Shown: piece after piece, positions 13,076 through 25,770 of the stretch
Numbering within the stretch: the stretch's first letter is position 1
Layout: the number at the start of each line of letters is the position of its first letter
Program-made: the position numbers and the translations under genes
Assembly (NCBI GenBank): GCA_013399895.1
Contig: VXBA01002668.1
Coordinates: 752,380 to 816,379, forward strand
Direction of reading: 5' to 3'
Length of the DNA stretch: 64,000 nt
DNA from: Serilophus lunatus
Taxonomy: Eukaryota; Chordata; Aves; Passeriformes; Eurylaimidae
Notes under the pieces: generated by a model
Told to the model about the DNA's origin: nothing
Seen by the model: the letters and a program-made list of their open reading frames with translations, nothing else
The model's database searches: none

Positions 13076-16000
13076 AATTCTATCTAGGAGTTTTATCTGT
13101 TAATCTTTAAGGGTGAGATTTTTGACCCCTTCATTCAAGTTAATCCATCAGAATTAGCAGTGAGGTCTAGTCTGCGTCAGTGGAAGCTGCATCAAGCAAC
13201 AGAGGCCCCTGGGTCAAAGCACCATGGAAAATAGACTGCTTTTGTGTCTTTTTACCCTTGTATCCTGGCTGCATTACAACTACAGTAGAAAATACAGCCA
13301 GCTCCACTTTACATTAATATTTAAGTATCATAAGAAATGATGCCTGAAAATTGTTTCCAAACACTTCCCTGTTTCATAACACGGGCAGGCATATATTCAT
13401 ACACAGTTATATGCATATGCTCTGACACAGAGCACAGCCACAAAAAGTCTTGTTGCAAATCTCCTTCTATTCGGAACAACTTTATTATTATTTTTTCAGG
13501 TTTCAGTTCAGTCAAAGACAGTTTGCTTAATAAAAAAGATCACCATTAACACCTCCGGCAAATTAGAGAGCAGCCTCTTAACCTCTGATTTCACAAACAG
13601 CATCAAGAATTTGGATTCAGGAAATTGCTTGTCTTGCTGAACTTCAGAGACTACATTGTCTCCTGCCTACTCCTGAGTCCTTTAAAAATTAAATTTGGAA
13701 AAGCTCATGCAGCTGTGACTGGCACAATTTTGGCTCTGCATTGTGAGTCTGAGTGCTACTGTCTTGTCTTGGTTGCTTCGAATCAAAAAATTCCCAGAAT
13801 AACTCTCAAGAGTTGCTAGCAAGCTCAATTTAAATGCAAAATACAAAAATATAAAAAGAAATTAATTATGTTTCACTGTGCCTTAAGATAGCTTTCTGTC
13901 AGCAAAATTTTTAAAGCTATGTTTTAGATTGTCAACAACTTTGAAAAATATATTCATAATCTTAATAATTCATAACTATAACACAAATACTAGGAATGAA
14001 GATTAGAAGTTACAATTTTATGTCAAATAGGATAAGGATAATTTCCAGGATGTATACACATTTGAGAACAACTGTAGTAAGTCACACTTCTGCTTTAGCT
14101 GTAGGGATGCTGTACTTGGCCACAGAAAATACATTTTAAAGAAATAATGAAGAACCTGATTTATATTGCAATAGTAAAGGAAGATAAAGCAGAGGCAGTG
14201 CCTCCCTACCGCTTCTGCACAGGCACTGTCTTTCCATAGCACGGTTCTCCAGAACTTTCTCATTTGACAGGTTACCTCAATGAACTGAGCAGAGCACAGC
14301 TACCGACCTCTGACACCTGTAAGATGTATTTCATGGTTTGGGGTTTAGCCAACCACATTTTGAACTTTTGGCTTGAGATTTTGCCGGTTTGGCTTATCCA
14401 GTGTGATTTTTGCCCTATATTTAGTTGAAGCACAGATTGTCAGTCATCTTTGGGGGATTCTTTTGCTCTCAAGTATGAACTTAGGATGAATGTGGGGAAA
14501 ATCCAGCGCTCTGGTTTTTTACCGAACTTACTGGGAATAGCAAGTTCAGAAACAGTGACAACAAGCCTCTGTTATTTATGGCACTTAAATTGTTGCAATT
14601 CTGAATGTTATTGTCAAAGTACATTAATTTAAATGAGCATAATAAATTGTATATTTTGGGGTTTGGCTCAAAAGAGCCTTTATTTTGCCTATAGATTTCT
14701 CAGATGCTAACTATTACAGTTTGTTTCCCTGAAAAGTACTCTATTAATAGAACAAGAATGAGGAGTGTTTGACAAGAAACAGGACAGGAGTATGTAATAC
14801 AAAACACTAAAATACTCGCATTATCCCTCACCTCCACCAAGGGTTTCTTCTCTCTTTTGCCCCCCACCCAAGAAAGTTGTACTCTAGAGCCAGCACCCAC
14901 AGCCCTTTGTAAGCCTGTCTGTAAGTGTGGCTGTTGTTTCATTTAGGACAGAGATCAGAAAGGCTTCTTTTTATCCAGATATAACTGTAAATCTCAGTAG
15001 AAGGCATCAGTTCCAGCTCACTGTGCCACAAGGCTGGTTTTTGCATTTCATTAGTTTCTTTGAAGTCTGAGCAGACACGGGAAGTGATTTGGACATAGCT
15101 GTGCCCTGTGATGAATCCCATGGTTTTTTAGAGCTCTGAAGGCATCCTTGCAGTGCCTGTGAACAAGTTACACCCCTGTTCATTTTAGACGTTGCTACTT
15201 TTTTAAAGATGCTACTAATGTCTTGACCATCTATTATTTTTCTCAAAGAAAAAGGTGCAAGGCATAAAATTATCTGAATTTTGATGTCCACACCTCTTTT
15301 ACCGTGCTGCTGTCATCTCCAAGGGGAGTACAGCTGTTTTAACCACTCTGTTCCATAAAAGATAGGAAACTCTGCTCTAATATCCAGACACAGGAGCACA
15401 AAGGCATGGCTATACTAAAGAAATAATGATGTACAGACAAAACAAATCAACATAGTTAAAGGACAGGTACCATGAAGCAGTTTCATCTCCTGTAAATTCA
15501 GTTAGAAATTCCTGTGGAAACTAAAATATCACATGATGTGGGTACTAATGGAACAGAATGAGACTGGGAAAGATGCACAGATCCTTGAACAACAAGAGTA
15601 AAATCCATAATTAGGCATCCAGCAAGCCAGGTACTGTGTCTTAACATCCTTCTTTAATAAACAGCAAAATAACAAGATGCAGCAAATGATTGAGGAAAAT
15701 CCTGCTCTCTTCTGTGTCCTGGGAGGTGTACAATGTTAAAAGATCCACTTAGCTACAAACACAGTTTCTCAACACAAGATGTTATCCTCACACAGAGGTA
15801 CACAAAAAAATTAAGATGAAGCAAACATTCGTTCGGGACTCATATTATCTCTGTACTTTGTAATGAAGAAAGCTTTGCTATCCTTCACATAAATAAATAA
15901 ACATCATGATTCACTACCTAAAATTCTGTCAAAATTATAAATATTTTATTCAAAATTGCTTCAAAGCAGGTGATGTTACATCTAAAAATATAAATTACAT

Positions 16001-16548
16001 ATGATTTTACTTCAATGAGACAGAGAAACATTATTGGAGACATTAAAATGAAATGTAGAAAATAATTTGGGGAATCTGGTTCAATTAGAACAACATCAAA
16101 GAGCCCATTACTGTATCTTGAGTTAAGTAAGCATGTTGTCACTTTAACAGGCTGGTTTTAATTTGTCCGAACCACTCTGTTGGGCTGATTTATATTCCAG
16201 TATTTCTGGCAAACACATTTAGGAGAGTTAAATATTTTTTCTGAAATGCACAACAGGTTTTCCTTGACTCAACTGAGGTGCAGAGTATCGACATATAGGT
16301 TCAATAACTTTAAACAGGTCGTTTAAATTGATTATTCTAATTGAGTATCCTCAATACAAATCAGAATCTACCACTTTCATTTTAAAAAAGGCCTTATGAC
16401 TTTCTCTTTGTATGATCTTTTTAGTTCTGGAGGCAATTTATGAAATTTATGGAGTGAACTGAGAACCATAGTGAACCCAAAGGATCAAAAGTACTCTGTG
16501 GCAGCTCACTGCCCCTTCAGCCACACCAGTACATCCCTTTACAAGAAG
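13076..16548. other. No gene seen
   Basis: Unique AT-rich DNA. A small hairpin GGCTC/GAGCC at 14665-14678 followed by T-rich sequence resembles a bacterial terminator only by accident. No transposon recognised. Confidence 0.7.
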
Positions 16549-16690
16549 AGGGGTTTTACTTGCTTGGGGATTTTTGGATGGGTTTGGGTTGGGATTATTT
16601 TGGTGTTTTGGTGTTTTTCTGCTTTTTTGTTGTTGCTTTGTTTTGTTGGGGGTTTATTTGGTTTTTTGTTTTGCTTTTGTTTTTAATGTA
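16549..16690 (+). repeat. T/G-rich low-complexity tract with a G-quadruplex-type motif
   Basis: About 140 bp are almost free of A and C on the plus strand. Within it GGGG (16566), GGG (16580), GGG (16586) and GGG (16591) form a four-run motif with loops of 10, 3 and 2 nt. The long first loop makes it a weak quadruplex candidate. Any open reading frame here is a by-product of the composition. Confidence 0.8.
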
Positions 16691-17783
16691 GATCATTTCA
16701 GTAATTCAGCTCACTGTGTTGCCCCACATGCTGCTATTCTTGTGCAATGAGTGTGAGGTTTCTCAACAGCTTAAACCAATCTAAACCAACTCCACCATCC
16801 TCCCTGTGTTTTTCTTGTGATCTCCCCTCTGCTGCTGGTACTAAAGGTTCTCAGTTGCTCAGAGCTGGTTCAAAGGACTTAACAGAAGTCTGTTAGTGCT
16901 TTCTGTAGCTCAGTGCCAGGAGTAGGACAAGACAGGGAGGGCCAGAGCAAAGTGTTAAGATGAGACCATGACTGTACTGACTCAGCTTCATTTAATTTGC
17001 CACAGAAGTGCAACTTGAAGGTATGGAAAACACAAGCATGGAAGATATAAGGTGCCAGGATAGAAGGAGCAACAGGAAACTTCTAGAGCCAGCCTTTCCA
17101 GTAATGCCAATGTCTTGAGTAATTTCAGCCTGTGCTCACAGCATGTCCTACCACAACTGTGCCTCCTGCAGTCCCCATGCTGCCAATTGCTTTAGGGAAA
17201 GGAGTCATGGGAAGCAGAGAATCAGCAAATTTGACACAGCTAGGAGACTGTTCTCTGAAGGAAACATCTACGGACAACATTCAGACAGCTTTTAAATTCT
17301 AGCCCTCTCTTAAGTAAAACAGTTACTAAATACACAGACTTTTATATCACTTTGCAAGTTGAATTGCTGTTTGTCTTGCTACTCTTCCACTATTGAACAA
17401 GCATTAATAACCAACAAGTATTAACAACATATTAATAATAATAGCTAACCCTATTTCTTGGGTTGTTTTTTTGGGTAATTTTTTCACTGGGACCATTTTT
17501 GTGCCTATTGTGAGGAGAACTACAGACCACAGTGAACAGTGGTAATTCACACCCCCTAGTAAAGAGTACTCATGTTGAATTGGAAAAAACACAATCAAGT
17601 CTGCAAAAATCATGTCATGTCTGTTCAGTGGAGGAGGTCCATACATTCTCCTTACAAACACAGCCCCATTAGAACTGATTCACAATGAATCTCTACATCC
17701 TCTTTTAAGCACCACACGTGAAAACAAAGATTTCCCCATACACTGAATTTATGTCTTCAAGGGATAGTGATTCAAGCAGTATT

Positions 17784-17830
17784 TTAGGATTGGAAGGGAT
17801 TCTCAGAAATTTCCTAGACAACTCATTGGG
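17784..17830 (-). mobile_element. Possible old CR1 3'-end fragment
   Basis: The plus strand reads 'taggattggaagggattctc' and then 'ttcctagacaactcattggg'. This resembles the complement of a diverged CR1 3' end, where a 'ggattggaagggacctc' block is followed by 'atcatctagtccaac'. The match covers fewer than 50 bp and has several mismatches, so chance similarity is a real alternative. Confidence 0.4.
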
Positions 17831-18367
17831 GAGAAAACTGACAGTATCACTGAGGAATTCAATTATATTCCATATAAATTAAGCCAAAAACATAGGAAAG
17901 AAGAAGGAAAATAAAGTAAAAAATATAGCACTTATAAGTTGGGTATTTAGGCAAACATGCTGCTCTATGCAAACTCATAGAAGCTGCCAAAGAGTTTGTT
18001 GAAGGTTCAATATTTTTATTTCAATCCTTTTGGCCCATTTCAGAGGACAGTGACCTGTGGGAAGCATTATGCGTGCTTACTCAGAAAATGTCTGAAATAC
18101 CACTGTAGGCTCCAGCTGTTCAAACAAGAAGGAAGAATGATTTAACTGCTGGCCATGAGCAAACTTGGTTGACAATAGTTAATGTGAGATTCCCATCTCA
18201 GTAGAAGTTTGCTTCAGCATCTGCGACATTCAACAATAGAAGGAAATAGTGGGAACCAATAGCAGGATTTCCTTTGAAAATTCACTTTTATTCTTTCTTC
18301 CCTTAAATCCCTTTTTTCTTGTCTAGTAAAAATTATATATATCAGTAGCAGCTGAATGGAATGCAAC

Positions 18368-18379
18368 TTCAGGCCTGAA
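18368..18379. repeat. 12-bp palindrome TTCAGGCCTGAA
   Basis: A perfect palindrome without spacer. This length can occur by chance in a window of this size. Confidence 0.8.
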
Positions 18380-18758
18380 AGCACTTCAATCCATCAGCAA
18401 AGAGGTGTGGCAGCCGGTGAGCCTGCTGTCTTGCAGGAAGGAAGTCATAGCCTTCATCTTGAGTCATGAGAAGCAGCCAAGAAGGGAAACATCCATGCTT
18501 AGATGGTGGATATGGTAGGGTCAAGCTCTGAGGGAAAGTTATGCATAGAAGATGTTACTATGCAAAGCTGCTCAGTCATCAGGTTACAGCAAATGCCAAT
18601 GTTCACAAGAAGAAACTGAGATCCTGCGTGCATCTGGCTTAGCAATGGGTGGATTGTAAGAGGAGCATATCTTTAGAGAGGCAAAGCTTTCCTGAGGACC
18701 CAGCTTCTCCACTTTGCTCATTAGAGAGGATTTTACAACAGATTAGTTCTAGTCTGGC

Positions 18759-19415
18759 TCAGTGTGTCAGAAGTGGTGTAAGTACATGAGGAGCCAGCTG
18801 GTTCTCTTCTGGTTGAAAGCTCTCTAGTTTGGTCCACGCTGTAATGTGGTCTTGGAGTGAACAAACTGCAAAAAGTGGACATAACAGGAGACTTGTTTCA
18901 GAAGTAGTCTTATAGCAGCTGGTTTTCCTCTGCTTCACTAGTGAATGAGTTGTCAGATCAACATCCTGATAAGAGTCAGAAAGGAGATGTGTTGACCTTG
19001 GAAAGTATTTACCAGCAATGATCCTTGGAATGACAGATCCTATCACTCCCCCTGGGGTCACATCAGAGGGATGACTTCTGGTCAGGAGTTGTGAGATCAC
19101 AGCAAATGTACTGCTGAGAATACTCAAGCAGCTACAGCATGACACAAGCTCTCCATTGCAACCAAAAACACCTGTATGAGAGGGTATATATTTTAACCCT
19201 ATGATAAATCTCCAATGAAAGTCTTTCCTACTCATCAACTTTACAAGCTTTTTGAAGTTTGTTAAGAACGAAGGCTGAAAAAATTTTAGCCAGACAAGAA
19301 TATCATGTTTAGAGCTGGTGAGCAATCCTGTTCTTTTTTTCTTTTTTTTTTTTCCCCCAGGGCTCATTGTGGTGCAATGTAGTAGCGCAAGTACAACCAA
19401 CACTCGGTTACACAA
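18759..19415 (-). other. Longest open frame in the window (218 codons), coding status unsupported
   Basis: I do not recognise any domain. The frame begins MCNRVLVVLALLHCTT, a short hydrophobic stretch, then GGKKKKKKRTG, which is just the translation of the complement of the T-rich run at 19331-19353. The middle is serine-rich and mildly hydrophobic; the end is polar. A 218-codon frame is the longest of many random ones in 64 kb, and the lysine run comes from a homopolymer. A retroviral LTR remnant or a chance open frame are both possible; a real single-exon gene is less likely. Confidence 0.15.
19331..19360 (+). other. Strong polypyrimidine tract ending in AG (splice-acceptor-like)
   Basis: The order is T-rich, C, twelve T, five C, then AG at 19359-19360 and GGCTCATTG. 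This has the form of an ideal 3' splice site. No donor or coding exon follows that I can recognise, and long T runs often end in CAG by chance. It could mark a noncoding RNA exon or be a reversed poly(A) tract of a retroposed sequence on the minus strand. Confidence 0.3.
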
Positions 19416-22400
19416 GGTAGCTGAAGGATACTGAATCAGCTCTTTGTTGGCTGCCTGGCTTCCTCTGTGTTAGCAGCAGGCTCCCAAGAAAACACTTTGA
19501 ACTGTTCAGAAAGACTGCTGTGAAGAAAAAGATCATATGCAATAGTGTCTTTTACCCACTGCACACAGTAATAAACCTAAACCTTTAGAAATGCAAGTCA
19601 TTTGTCTCCAGGAGACTATAAGAGAAGCAGTGCTTTTTTGGAGGAAACATGAAAAAACAGCTTGGCAAAACTCATATTGTGCCCATTCTGCTGACACATG
19701 CTTTATATGAAACAAAAAGGAAGAAAGGCTCATCTTATACTCTGACCTGGCTATTTGACTACACGCTGTACAAAACAAAGTCAAACACGCAGAAATGTTA
19801 AAAAAACAATGTTAGTATTTTGGCTCATATATATACAAGCAGAAGAAACCAAGAATTATAGGTGAAATCCCAGTGTCAACACATTCAGTGATATGCAAAG
19901 ACTTCTTTGAATAGACTTCAGATGTTTATGTATTTAGGAATATGTGGACCTCATTAACTCTAAGAAATCCATCTAAATCTTTTTTTTCTTGTTTAACAAA
20001 CTCCTACAGTTACAGGTGCTTTTTAGTTCATTTTTGAGTGATTTTTCTTCTCAAGTTATCATCTGACTAACAAACATCAGAGGATTCACTATTGTCATAA
20101 TTTCTTCACTGAATGCATGAAAAGCCACAGATTTAAATTCTTCATGCATCATACATTGATGTGGGGGGGGAGACTCAGTGTGGTGTGTGGAGAAGGGGGA
20201 GAGCCAAGTGAAAGAAAAAACCTAAATGTGGATCAACTGAATTTACTATGAAATTATATTGATTTTACTGAAGCTGAGATTTTCCAGTGGTTTCCAACAG
20301 CAGAATTCTATATCAGTGTGACAATATATTTAACTCTGCTCTTATTGTCTAATATGCTTCAAGTAGTATGAGATTCACTATCATAACAATTCTTAATATT
20401 AATGGAACATGATTATGATTATTATTATTATTATTATTATTATTACTTTAGTTAAAATACATTTTGCAATGTCTATGAAATTGTATCACAGTTCCCTGAC
20501 TCTTCAGAGCTGAATGTTCCTAAGGCAACCCTTGAATGACCATCCTCATTCATTTTAAACAAGGAATCTTTCTCTACAATGTCACAGCCCTTGCTTTTGA
20601 TCATTTCCATAACTGATGGCTTCTAAAAACCTGCAAAGTAGGATTAAGTAACAAAAACAGTGACCTCGTGAGTTCAATATCTACGGAAAGAAATGTCTTT
20701 ATGCCTTATCAACTTCAATCTTTAGAACAGAACATGATGTTCTTGGTTTGAGAGGAAAAGCAGGGGGATGAATTCTAGCACACACTTCCCTGTTAAGTCA
20801 TCCTCTGCATTCTAAATTTGATTAATTTTCTGCTATCAATGATCAAAGCTTCCATTAAAGCTAAATGGCTTATGTAAAATTGGATTAAATCACAATCCAA
20901 AACCTCAAGGAAACCTCCAAAGGAGCACATGCACTCACACATTTACGTGTATCATCTCCTTTCAAAATGTTTCTTGCTTGCTGATCTGTGTCTGTGGACA
21001 TCTCAAATCTGATACGATTGTACTGAAATTGAACACTTTGTAGAAGGGCTTAAAATGAGCAAATGAGAATATGTGGCTCAACTCTCCTCTCACATTCATA
21101 TCAGCACAAATTAAGACTAACACTGGATTAATTTTTTTGACAAGCTGAAAAGTTCTGTGAAAGAATCTAGTTCGTGGGGAACCCAAGGCTTTTGCAAATT
21201 TGTGGTTAGCCTGATGAAACATTTCCAATAGGAAAGCACTATCGGCATTTTGTTCAGAATGTATTTTTATTTTGAAACTAAACTTTTTTAACAAAAACAA
21301 TGTTAAGTCAAAACTAAACCTAAATTTTATAGATCATCTCTTTGCTAATGAAAAAATAAAGGCAAACAAATAGCTTAATATATTGCACAAGTACAATTCA
21401 ACTTGTGACTGTAGAAAAAGTAATAATGCACTCTCCTATGGATCAGGCTTGCTTAAACCCTAAAATCAGTTAGCATTTTTAGGCTGTTTCATTACACATT
21501 TGCCTCCAGCAAATTTGATCAATTTCTTAAGATTTCTTGCGTTCAAACAGAGGAATTTACAAGGAGCTTTACAGAAAAGTCATACTCCTGAGCCCTTTTA
21601 AAGGCAATAGATTCCCATTTGCAGTGAGTACACTTTCCACTGCTTGAACAGCACAAAGTAGCAATGTAAGATATACTCAGTTAATTCCAATTTATCTTCA
21701 TTTTAATTTTCCATGTACCTCCTGCAAAGGTTCAAAAGGGTCTTAACATAAACTGTAAACCTAAGTTATACTGCAATTTGTGCTTACAACACCTTTGAAT
21801 AATATGGTAATAGATGTGTCATAGCAAATAGAGTTCAGAGCACTGAGCCAGATTCTATTGGCTCTGGCTCTGACACTACCTAATGTTTCACATCTGGCCA
21901 AAAGGGAGTTAAAGTGGCAATCCTTGAGCTAACCTCTTGTGACTTAAAGTGATAATGCCTTTTCTCTACTCAAGAGCAGAAGCAGATGCCTCTACTGAAA
22001 ACTATGCTAGTTATGAGAGCAGGTTTTGTGATGGGCCCATTTTTGCAACTACCTTACTACTACAAACTCAGTTTTAACTCAGTGTTGACAAGTTTCAGAG
22101 CTTTTCAGTCTAAGCCTGATTCAAATTGCTAACAAAAAATGTGAACTGCTGGGTGTGTAAATTTTTCTAATCAAGATTTTTAACATCTTCACAATACATT
22201 TACACATACACTCCCAGCTTGCTTTGATCAGTTGTGCAATCCTCAACACTATTATGATTATTTTTCAGTATCACTTGACAGCCAAGACCGTATGATGTGG
22301 CCAGAGAGTGATATGCTGTCCTCTAAAGTCAACAGAAGTCTTCCCACTCTTTGAAGGATTACTTCTTGATATCTGTTTGTCTTTGTAAAGTATTTGAAAT

Positions 22401-22528
22401 TTTTATTTTCTGGGCTTAGTCTTTGTTGAAAGAGAGAATTTTAAGGGGTTAAATAGCCCCCACAAACTGTAACATGGAGTGCTGTCCAGGATGCTTTAGA
22501 AGCTGGTAAAAGCTCCTCCATTTTCTTA
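19416..22528. other. No gene seen
   Basis: Unique AT-rich DNA with the (ATT)n array at 20418 and a G8 run at 20163. The 112-codon minus frame at 20962-21300 has no recognisable domain. Confidence 0.7.
20418..20445. repeat. (ATT)n microsatellite
   Basis: About nine perfect ATT units, preceded by the imperfect unit 'gattatg'. Simple trinucleotide array in AT-rich unique DNA. Confidence 0.95.
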
Positions 22529-22646
22529 GTTATCTGTCATTCTATCTATCTATAATCTATCAATCAATCAATCTATCTAGGTAAGATTGATAGATAACTA
22601 TCCAGACAAGTAGATGCCTGGTAGATTAGACAAGTAGATACCTAGG
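22529..22646. repeat. Imperfect CTAT/CAAT array with inverted and direct repeats
   Basis: The core mixes tetranucleotide units (TCTA, then TCAA). ATCTATCAATC at 22555-22565 is perfectly complementary to GATTGATAGAT at 22585-22595, giving an 11-bp stem with a 19-nt loop. A second, outer pair is AGTTATCT (22529) and AGATAACT (22592). A 12-bp direct repeat AGACAAGTAGAT follows at 22604 and 22628, 24 bp apart. Confidence 0.9.
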
Positions 22647-23705
22647 ACAGAGGGAGGAAGAAAATAAAACTCAGTTCTAGGTAGACAAGGTGGATTGATG
22701 GCATCATTACTTACTAAATGTTCATTTGGTTTGGGCACAAGAAAAACACTTCAAAACCATTTCTGCCTTGTTGGAAAAGTTAAAGAACTATCATGACTTC
22801 AAGATGCTCCTTGATTCTTACCAGACAAAATGCCTTTTGAGTATTGCTGTCAGATAGATAAGTCACTAGGAAAAAGCAGAAGCAAAGTCATAAGGATGAG
22901 TTACGTCATGCCAACTCTCATGGAGAGAGAAAGGATATTGCCAGGCCACTATCATTAACAAGTTCTCAGACCTTTCCCGCACCCTGTGAAGGACTAGATC
23001 ATTGTGTTAGGACTACAGTGCATTTCCTTCCCAATTTTGAGGCAGGAAACAGGAGCAAAAGGAAACAAAAGAAGAAAGAGAAATGCAGAGGTAGAGCTCC
23101 ATTATAACCACATGTGACACTGCAAAATATTTCCTTTCCTTCATAAAAAAAAATAAAATCTAAATTAAACTAATCAGTGAACCTGAAGGAGAAATGGTCT
23201 TCAGTTCTCCTCGGAGTTGTCTTCTTTTACTTCATGTTCAAATTTTGTCATACAATTGGTATTACTTATTCTTTCCTTTCCTGCCCAGTAAAAGCCTCAA
23301 AGTGCCTGACTAGTCAGCCAGGAAGAAGACACATAGAGATTTCTAAGTTATCAGAAAACCCTCCTGATTATCTCTCAGTTTAAAGGGGATTCAATGGATT
23401 TATTGCTTAAAAACATAATTTTTTAAAATTGCTTTTCTTTCCCCTTTTTTCCCCTGAGCAAAACATTAGTGCTCCTTTTTTCCTGGAAAGGTATCCTGTC
23501 CATCCTAGTCTAGCAACTGAAGATTAATAAGTCACTGTTATTGCTAAAAGCAAAGGCACTGGAGGAATGCTTGCACTCCAATCTTTCATTGACTCCAGGA
23601 GATTTTGTACTGGGACTCCTAGGGGAGCCATAATATGAGACTAAACAGGTTTTCCAGTAATCACAATTATTCGTTCTTCCTAGTGTAATAAGATACATCA
23701 ATTGT

Positions 23706-23743
23706 TAGATTTCCAAATATATTTTAGATTTCCAAATATATTT
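23706..23743. repeat. 19-bp tandem duplication
   Basis: The unit TAGATTTCCAAATATATTT occurs twice without a gap, at 23706 and 23725. No divergence between the copies. Confidence 0.95.
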
Positions 23744-23814
23744 TTCACTGTTAAATGCATAGATAAACAGCTTGAGGATACAGTTTAATAGTTCCCCCCA
23801 GTATTAATCATCAA

Positions 23815-23830
23815 AACACACACACACACA
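23815..23830. repeat. (CA)8 dinucleotide repeat
   Basis: Eight CA units flanked by A runs. A shorter CA run of about six units is at 28567-28579, and a TG run of about five is at 43331-43341. Confidence 0.9.
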
Positions 23831-25728
23831 AAAATTATTCACACTTCCACTGAAATTTAAAAAGGATCTTTCGCTAACAGGATTGGGAATATTATCCCTG
23901 GGCTAATGTATACAGTAAAGGAAATTAAAAGAGGCTGAAAACTGAAAGTAAAAGTAAAGCTGGCTCTTACTGAAGTCAGTGACAAGATTCCTTTAAACTG
24001 CAGTAAGACAAGATCAAACCTCAGCAGCCTGGATTTACTACAAAGACAAGGGAGATTTTAAAACATGAGTAATAATAAGAAGGTACAGTACACAATTATT
24101 AATACTAAGAAGTTAGAAATCATGACTTTTAGTATTTAAAACACTTCTCCAAATATGCATTTTAATTTGTTTTTAGGATTAGTACAGTGTTCTTAATACA
24201 AAACAAGGATCTATTTTCTCAGTCTAATGGTGTTGGGTTTTTATATGAATGCAGTGTAAATGCATTCATATTTGTATATATTGCATATATCTTTACCATA
24301 TGTGCCTGCACAGAGGGAAAAACCATAGTTACATGGGCAGGAAACAGAAAATGTTCCATTTTCTAAGCTTATCCTTGCCTTCAAATCATTACAATGCCAG
24401 ATTTTATCAGTAATGCAGCTTTAAAAAAATTAAAGAGAATTTCAGTTCCAGATGGAGTCTACAGTGATGGTACAAAGATAATATAAGAAACAGAAAGTGG
24501 AAACAGATGTGTCATTTTTACAGAAATGGATTGCATTAGTGTAAAACTCTCCAAATGTTCTGTGAGTTGTGACATGTGCAGCAGTATTTTCAGACCTGGG
24601 TAGCTCTTTTCCCTGTGGGTTTTCTGGTTTGGATGGTCACTTCTTCCTTTGCATCTTCAGAGATTGTAAGGGACGGTCTTGCATGAGCCACTCACAGGCT
24701 GCAGAACTTCCCCCAGTTAATTTCTAAAACAAACTTGCCTTGAATTGCAACAATAGACAAATCATGACTATACTTTCTAGCCATGCTAATGAATTCTTTG
24801 TTGCTATACAGAAAAGCCGAAATCAATCATCTCAGGAGAACCAGCCATCCTCTGAGCCTGCGCACAAGAGTGTCATTGCTTTTGCAGTCATTAGTCTCTC
24901 TGTTGCATTGCTATTATGTTTTATTTTTTGCCAATTAACCTTCCCAAACAAAAATAAACTATTCTCTCTTTCTCTTTCAGCATTCTGAAACTTTTTTCTT
25001 TACTTTTTTTAATGTTGCCTTCATTCTCAGTCTCAGCGTCCTCTAAAAACTCTATCAGAAACAATTTTCATATTTTCTTTTGTATCAGTGATGAAAGTGT
25101 TACCAATGTAACGGGCAAGAATCACCTGTCCTCTTAGTGACAGCTCCCTGAGATGCTTAACATTTTAGACATGGTGATGAGGTTTTAGTCTATGCTATAT
25201 ACCAATTGTCCCTTTCATGTCTTGACTAGAATGCTAAATGACAAAACCCTTCAGTCCCAATGCCTTTCTCGAAGACATTTACCTCATTTTTTTTTTTTTT
25301 AAACCAAGGAAGCTGTTTTATGAAAACCTGTGTCAATTGATTCTGACACTAGGACCTTCCTTTCATTTTTCATGTAGAAGTTCTTTAGCAGCTTCCCACA
25401 AATCCTCCAGCTATATCCTCTTGTTCTTTTAAAATATTGGTACAGGACTAATTTTTCCCAGCTCTAGACTAAAATATTTACAGGGAGGTTTATCAAGCTA
25501 ACTTATTTTAAAATATGTAGCTTGAAAGGCATGTATTTGATGTCCTGATTAAATACTGGGTTACATGATTTCTTACAGAGAATTTCTGCCTCTTTTTCTC
25601 ATTATAGAAACCTTCTTTTAGGAATGGAACAACATAATTGTAAGATTTCTTAGTATATTTTAAAACTTCCCTCTCCAACTCTACATGTTTTCTCCTTGTG
25701 TGTGTTTTTTTCCCTCAAAAAGTGTTAA

Positions 25729-25770
25729 ATGATTCCCCTCCAACCCACATTGTTCTGTGATTCTGTGATT
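25729..25770 (+). mobile_element. Very short CR1 3' tail
   Basis: About 40 bp read like the very end of a CR1 element on the plus strand: 'cccctccaacccacattg' followed by two copies of TTCTGTGA. CR1 elements end in tandem copies of an octamer of the form ATTCTATG or a variant, directly after a 'ccttccaaccc' block. Nothing upstream of 25729 looks like CR1, so this would be an extreme 5' truncation. The match is short, which limits certainty. Confidence 0.72.

Larger units (their letters stand above)
16691..18758. other. No gene seen; possible CR1 scrap
   Basis: Unique DNA, somewhat less AT-rich around 16700-17250. Holds the doubtful CR1 fragment at 17784 and the 12-bp palindrome at 18368. Confidence 0.65.
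22647..25728. other. No gene seen
   Basis: Unique AT-rich DNA with the 19-bp duplication at 23706 and the CA run at 23815. The 82-codon plus frame at 24740-24988 has a polar half and one hydrophobic segment (about residues 45-68), but no supporting signal. Confidence 0.65.

Noticed and set aside
14665..14685. GGCTC-AAAA-GAGCC hairpin followed by T-rich DNA, resembling a bacterial terminator
   Set aside because: The window is vertebrate nuclear DNA; the stem is only 5 bp and the T run is broken.
16471..16686. 71-codon frame with a G/W/F/L-rich hydrophobic end
   Set aside because: Generated by the T/G low-complexity tract.
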